Shown: positions 5,137 to 6,160 of the stretch, piece after piece
How positions within the stretch are numbered: position 1 is the stretch's first letter
Layout: each line of letters starts with the position of its first letter
Source: ARS21 sp964615505
GTDB lineage: Archaea; Nanobdellota; Nanobdellia; UBA10117; ARS21
NCBI GenBank assembly: GCA_964615505.1
Contig: CAZTOR010000025.1
Location: forward strand, 1 to 6,160
Direction: 5' to 3'
Length of the DNA stretch: 6,160 nt
Made by a program: the position numbers and the translations under genes
Notes under the pieces: generated by a model
The model's database searches: none
Seen by the model: the letters and a program-made list of their open reading frames with translations, nothing else
Told to the model about the DNA's origin: nothing

Positions 5137-5517
5137 TTATTTAACTAAAACCGCATTAACAACGTTCTGCTTTGAAGGCCTAGACGTTACTCTTGCTTTA
5201 CCTTTATCTGTATCTATAATTGCGCCTTTTGTGACTACATTTTGTCTTACAAAATGTCGACTTGCAGGATTTTCAAGAACTGATTTGATTTTAACTTTGT
5301 AAGTTTTTTTACCATCAGTTACGTTTGCGTGGCTTGCATTTACCAAAGAATGTATTTTGTTTCCGCCTCTAACTCTCTTTATTTTAGTTCTGACTTTGTC
5401 AGCAACATGAGTAAGTGTTGGAATTCCCATTAAATCAATTAACTTCTTTTTTCGATACATCTTACTATATCTTGCACCTGAAGCCTTTCTCAATGATCTT
5501 ACTTTGGATTTTGCCAT
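5137..5517 (-). CDS. rps8e: 30S ribosomal protein eS8 (S8e)
   Basis: This small-subunit protein is found in archaea and eukaryotes. The 126 residues match the short archaeal form. The N-terminus is basic, with R-K-A-S-G-A-R at 10-16 where T-G-G-R is more usual. The central V-R-G-G-N-K (49-54) is characteristic. The C-terminal half has E-N-P-A-S-R-H-F-V-R (82-91), the T-K-G-A-I-I segment (96-101) and R-V-T-S-R-P (109-114). The start at 5517 is supported by the palindromic TATA element at 5539-5548, centred about 26 bp upstream. It is divergent from the Sm-like gene, with which it appears to share that element. Confidence 0.96.
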   Translation of the reverse strand: MAKSKVRSLRKASGARYSKMYRKKKLIDLMGIPTLTHVADKVRTKIKRVRGGNKIHSLVNASHANVTDGKKTYKVKIKSVLENPASRHFVRQNVVTKGAIIDTDKGKARVTSRPSKQNVVNAVLVK

Positions 5518-5538
5518 AAAAACGAATAAAGAAAAGCA

Positions 5539-5548
5539 TTTATATAAA
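5539..5548. promoter_or_regulatory. palindromic TATA element shared by eS8 and the Sm-like gene
   Basis: The perfect palindrome TTTATATAAA lies in the middle of the 54-bp divergent spacer. Its centre is about 26 bp from the eS8 ATG on the left and about 28 bp from the Sm-like ATG on the right, so one TBP site fits leaderless starts in both directions. A second box, CTTTTATA at 5552-5559, is only about 16 bp from the Sm-like ATG and too close for leaderless use. Confidence 0.55.
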
Positions 5549-5571
5549 TTTCCTTTTATACGAAACTTACA

Positions 5572-5787
5572 ATGGAACGTCCATTAGACGCACTAAGCAA
5601 AGCAAAGGGTAAAACTATTGAAGTTGCGCTCAAGAACAATTCTGTAATTAAAGGTAAACTGAATGCATTTGATATTCATATCAATTTAGTATTATCTGAT
5701 GCTGAAGAGATCAATAATGAATCTTCGAAGCACGGTCAACTCTTTATTCGAGGAGACATGGTTGTTCACGTAAGTATAACTAATTAG
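5572..5787 (+). CDS. lsm: Sm-like archaeal RNA-binding protein (LSm/SmAP)
   Basis: Archaeal Sm-like proteins assemble as heptameric rings that bind U-rich RNA and take part in RNA metabolism. The 71 residues are a minimal Sm fold: an N-terminal helix (about 3-10), then the Sm1 motif (13-46) with G-K-T-I-E-V (13-18), K-G-K-L-N-A-F-D (27-34) and the RNA-contacting Asp34, His36 and Asn38. The Sm2 motif is L-F-I-R-G-D-M-V-V-H-V-S (57-68), in which Arg60-Gly61-Asp62 forms the other half of the RNA pocket. Met63 replaces the frequent Asn. The next gene, 34 bp downstream, is eL37, a pairing that is common in archaea. Confidence 0.96.
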   Translation: MERPLDALSKAKGKTIEVALKNNSVIKGKLNAFDIHINLVLSDAEEINNESSKHGQLFIRGDMVVHVSITN

Positions 5788-5790
5788 TTA

Positions 5791-5801
5791 CTTTTTTAAA
5801 G
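5791..5801 (+). promoter_or_regulatory. composite T-tract/TATA box between the Sm-like gene and eL37
   Basis: CTTTTTTAAAG begins 3 nt after the Sm-like stop codon. Its T-to-A step is about 24 bp upstream of the eL37 ATG, right for a leaderless start. Its six T residues are also a plausible oligo-U terminator for the Sm-like transcript. This is the clearest case of the junction type seen several times in the window. Confidence 0.5.
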
Positions 5802-5821
5802 AAACTTGCTTTTGAAAACAC

Positions 5822-6067
5822 ATGAAAGGTACACCATCCAAAGGAAAGAGAAGTGGAAAGAAAACGCATGTAATCTGTAGAAGATGTGGCGGACATACTT
5901 ATCATGCACAACATAAAGAATGTGCAACTTGTGGATTTGGTGCAACAAAGAAAATTCGAAGATATTCTTGGCAAAATAAAAGATTTTTTGGAGCATTTAA
6001 AGGAATCAATTTGAAAAAGTTAGCTCAAAAATCAGCTAGAGGTCGAGGAAATCGTAATCGAACTTAA
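5822..6067 (+). CDS. rpl37e: 50S ribosomal protein eL37
   Basis: This small zinc-binding protein of the large subunit is shared by archaea and eukaryotes. The N-terminus K-G-T-P-S-K-G-K-R (2-10) and the zinc site C19-x2-C22-x11-C34-x2-C37 are as expected, with the typical C-R-R-C-G-G-H-T-Y-H around the first pair. The R-R-Y-S-W-Q-N-K signature is at 46-53. Archaeal eL37 usually ends soon after that point, at about 60 residues. This one runs to 81, with a basic tail (about 59-81) containing a helix-like N-L-K-K-L-A-Q-K and an Arg/Gly/Asn-rich end. Eukaryotic eL37 also has a basic tail, but I see no clear match. The leaderless start at 5822 is supported by the box at 5791-5801. Confidence 0.96.
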   Translation: MKGTPSKGKRSGKKTHVICRRCGGHTYHAQHKECATCGFGATKKIRRYSWQNKRFFGAFKGINLKKLAQKSARGRGNRNRT

Positions 6068-6080
6068 TTCATCGACAACC

Positions 6081-6088
6081 TTTTAAAC
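6081..6088 (+). promoter_or_regulatory. TATA box of tRNA-Lys
   Basis: TTTTAAAC is centred about 27 bp upstream of the first base of the mature tRNA, so transcription would begin at or just before the tRNA 5' end. Confidence 0.55.
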
Positions 6089-6111
6089 TAATTTTATCCA
6101 TATTTCTTAGC

Positions 6112-6160
6112 GGGCTTGTAGCTCAGTCTGGTTAGAGCACGAGGCTTTTAACCTCGGTGT
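6112..6160 (+). tRNA. tRNA-Lys (anticodon UUU), 5' part only
   Basis: The 5' acceptor strand GGGCTTG (6112-6118) is followed by T8-A9, a D arm with stem GCTC/GAGC (6121-6124, 6135-6138) and the G18-G19 pair at 6130-6131. The anticodon arm has stem CGAGG/CCTCG (6140-6144, 6152-6156) and the seven-base loop CTTTTAA (6145-6151). The anticodon TTT is at 6147-6149. Position 26 is A. No intron interrupts the anticodon loop. The window ends in the variable region, so the T arm, the 3' acceptor strand and CCA status cannot be seen. Confidence 0.95.

Noticed and set aside
5552..5559. CTTTTATA as the TATA box of the Sm-like gene
   Set aside because: It is only about 16 bp from the ATG, so initiation from it would fall inside the coding sequence. 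The palindrome at 5539-5548 fits better.
5780..5996. Two minus-strand open frames opposite eL37
   Set aside because: They overlap the zinc-finger coding region of eL37 and each other. No family features are visible.
1..6160. Mobile elements, CRISPR arrays, defence systems, C/D or H/ACA RNAs
   Set aside because: I found no direct repeats of array type, transposase or integrase motifs, or paired box motifs. All spacers are short and accounted for by promoters.

Overview
The window comes from an AT-rich archaeon. The evidence is a transcription factor B gene, an archaeal-type tRNA guanine-26 dimethyltransferase (Trm1), an Sm-like protein, the archaeal/eukaryotic-only ribosomal proteins eL33, eS8 and eL37, and TATA boxes about 24-29 bp upstream of almost every start codon with no convincing Shine-Dalgarno sequences. 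The lineage cannot be fixed from this sequence. The presence of eL33, the N-terminus of uS12 and a rhodanese type I associate with small-genome archaea make a DPANN-like or poorly sampled lineage possible, but this is a weak inference.

Layout. At the left edge, on the minus strand, uS12 (14-457) runs into the first codons of a gene that is probably uS7, with overlapping stop and start. A 152-bp divergent spacer separates uS12 from tfb (610-1593, plus). It carries back-to-back TATA elements and a perfect inverted repeat in the tfb promoter. tfb converges with an unrecognised 134-aa gene (1594-1998, minus), and the two stop codons abut. A minus-strand series follows, read from right to left: eS8 (5137-5517), dCTP deaminase (4543-5103), a membrane-anchored rhodanese (3914-4498), eL33 (3594-3854, with a corrected start), an unrecognised 104-aa basic protein (3150-3464), trm1 (2031-3119) and the 134-aa gene. 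eS8 is divergent from an Sm-like gene (5572-5787), which is followed by eL37 (5822-6067) and a tRNA-Lys(UUU) cut by the window end (6112-6160).

The content is mainly housekeeping: ribosomal proteins of both subunits, tRNA and tRNA modification, RNA binding, general transcription initiation and pyrimidine nucleotide supply. The tandem genes lie close together, yet they do not look like classical operons. Most junctions carry their own TATA-like box spaced for leaderless transcription, and at several the box is an oligo-T run followed by A residues that could also end the upstream transcript. I see no mobile element, CRISPR array, origin or defence system. The points most worth a second look are regulatory: the shared palindromic TATA between eS8 and the Sm-like gene, the operator-like repeat at tfb, and the composite terminator/promoter junctions. 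The two unrecognised genes and the unusual rhodanese come next.
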